A stretch of DNA of 6,210 bases, from contig CAJLUG010000059.1 in assembly GCA_905209745.1 (NCBI GenBank), positions 1-6,210 of the forward strand, in the 5' to 3' direction. Every line of letters begins with the position of its first letter. Position 1 is the first letter of the stretch. Below are positions 5,794-6,210 of this stretch, piece by piece. The DNA is from an uncultured Mycoplasma sp. Its GTDB lineage: Bacteria; Bacillota_I; Bacilli_A; RF39; UBA660. The position numbers and the translations under genes were made by a program. The notes beneath the pieces were generated by a model that was not told the origin of the DNA, ran no database searches, and saw nothing but the letters and a program-made list of their open reading frames with translations.

Positions 5794-6210
5794 ATGAGTA
5801 TAATCAAAAGTCTGACAGAAGACATAAAAGAATTAGTACAAAAAGCTGGATATGAAGTAGATAACTTACAACTTCAACCTTCTGGTAGAAAAGATTTAGG
5901 ACAATATCAGTTAAATGATGCGATGACATTAGCCAAAAAATATAAGAAAAACCCACGTGAAATCGCAACAGATATTTTAAAAGTATTAGAAGAAGATAAA
6001 AGATTTACAAATTTAAATATTGCAGGGCCAGGATTTATTAATATTACTTTAACAGATACATATTTAGGTTATTTATTAACTAAAATCTATAATAATAAAG
6101 AATTAAATATTGATAAAAAACCCCAAAAAACAATCGTAATTGATTACGGTGGCGCAAATGTTGCGAAAGCACTTCATGTTGGTCATTTAAGAAGTGCCAA
6201 TATTGGAGAA
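5794..6210 (+). CDS. argS: Arginyl-tRNA synthetase (N-terminal 139 residues; cut by window end)
   Basis: This class I aminoacyl-tRNA synthetase attaches arginine to tRNA-Arg using ATP. The visible part covers the N-terminal additional domain specific to ArgS, which recognises the tRNA elbow (about 1-110, with GRKDLGQYQLNDAMTLAKKY at 31-50 and NPREIA at 53-58). The start of the catalytic Rossmann fold follows: VIDYGGANVAKALHVGHLRS (115-134), whose HVGH (128-131) is the HIGH-class ATP-binding signature. The GGAN variant replaces the more common SSPN. The ATG at 5794 directly follows the TAA of the DUF1934 gene. The ribosome binding site AGAGGTGA (5781-5788) lies inside the end of that gene, so translational coupling is likely. 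The frame stays open to the last base; the rest of the gene, including the KMSK-type loop region, lies outside. Confidence 0.97.
   Translation, partial: MSIIKSLTEDIKELVQKAGYEVDNLQLQPSGRKDLGQYQLNDAMTLAKKYKKNPREIATDILKVLEEDKRFTNLNIAGPGFINITLTDTYLGYLLTKIYNNKELNIDKKPQKTIVIDYGGANVAKALHVGHLRSANIGE

Noticed and set aside
1..6210. Absence of TGA stop codons (all six visible stops are TAA or TAG), raising the question of a TGA-as-Trp code.
   Set aside because: Six stops is too small a sample. The Trp codons I checked are TGG and none of the complete genes contains an internal TGA, whereas a code-4 genome would use TGA often within genes.

Overview
The window comes from an AT-rich, low-GC Firmicute-type genome. 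Ribosome binding sites are strong and purine-rich, -10 boxes are near-perfect TATAAT, the coding strands are rich in A and Lys, and the gene set (ung, pta, lemA, a class A penicillin-binding protein, a DUF1934/ywiB-like gene next to argS) fits Bacilli or Erysipelotrichia-like gut lineages. The PBP implies a peptidoglycan wall, so a wall-less mycoplasma is unlikely. All complete genes read through in the standard code. The species cannot be named from the sequence.

Layout. (1) 1-148, plus strand: the C-terminal end of uracil-DNA glycosylase (ung). (2) 225-1745, plus strand: a 506-residue, lysine-rich soluble protein of unrecognised function, with its own strong promoter (TTGATA, 17 bp, extended TATAAT) and a GGGGG ribosome binding site. 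(3) 1727-1761: a compact bidirectional terminator that is also the 3' end of both convergent genes; its 4-base loop holds both stop codons. (4) 3294-1742, minus strand: a two-gene unit, a LemA-like membrane-anchored protein followed 14 bases later by phosphate acetyltransferase (pta), with a promoter just upstream. (5) 5330-3357, minus strand: a class A (bifunctional) penicillin-binding protein with its own terminator, whose stop codon again lies in the hairpin loop. (6) 5331-5439: a 109-base divergent promoter region. (7) 5440-6210, plus strand: a DUF1934 (YwiB-like) gene directly abutting argS (TAA-ATG, no gap), with argS cut by the window end.

Most of the window is housekeeping: DNA repair, acetyl-CoA/acetyl-phosphate metabolism, cell wall synthesis and tRNA charging. 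The one clearly unexplained gene is the 506-residue protein between ung and pta. Its middle part (about residues 145-215) resembles, from memory only, the core pattern of the HopA1-like family; this is a lead and not an assignment. Gene density is very high: no gene-free stretch exceeds about 110 bases, and no tRNA, rRNA, CRISPR, insertion sequence or riboswitch is visible.
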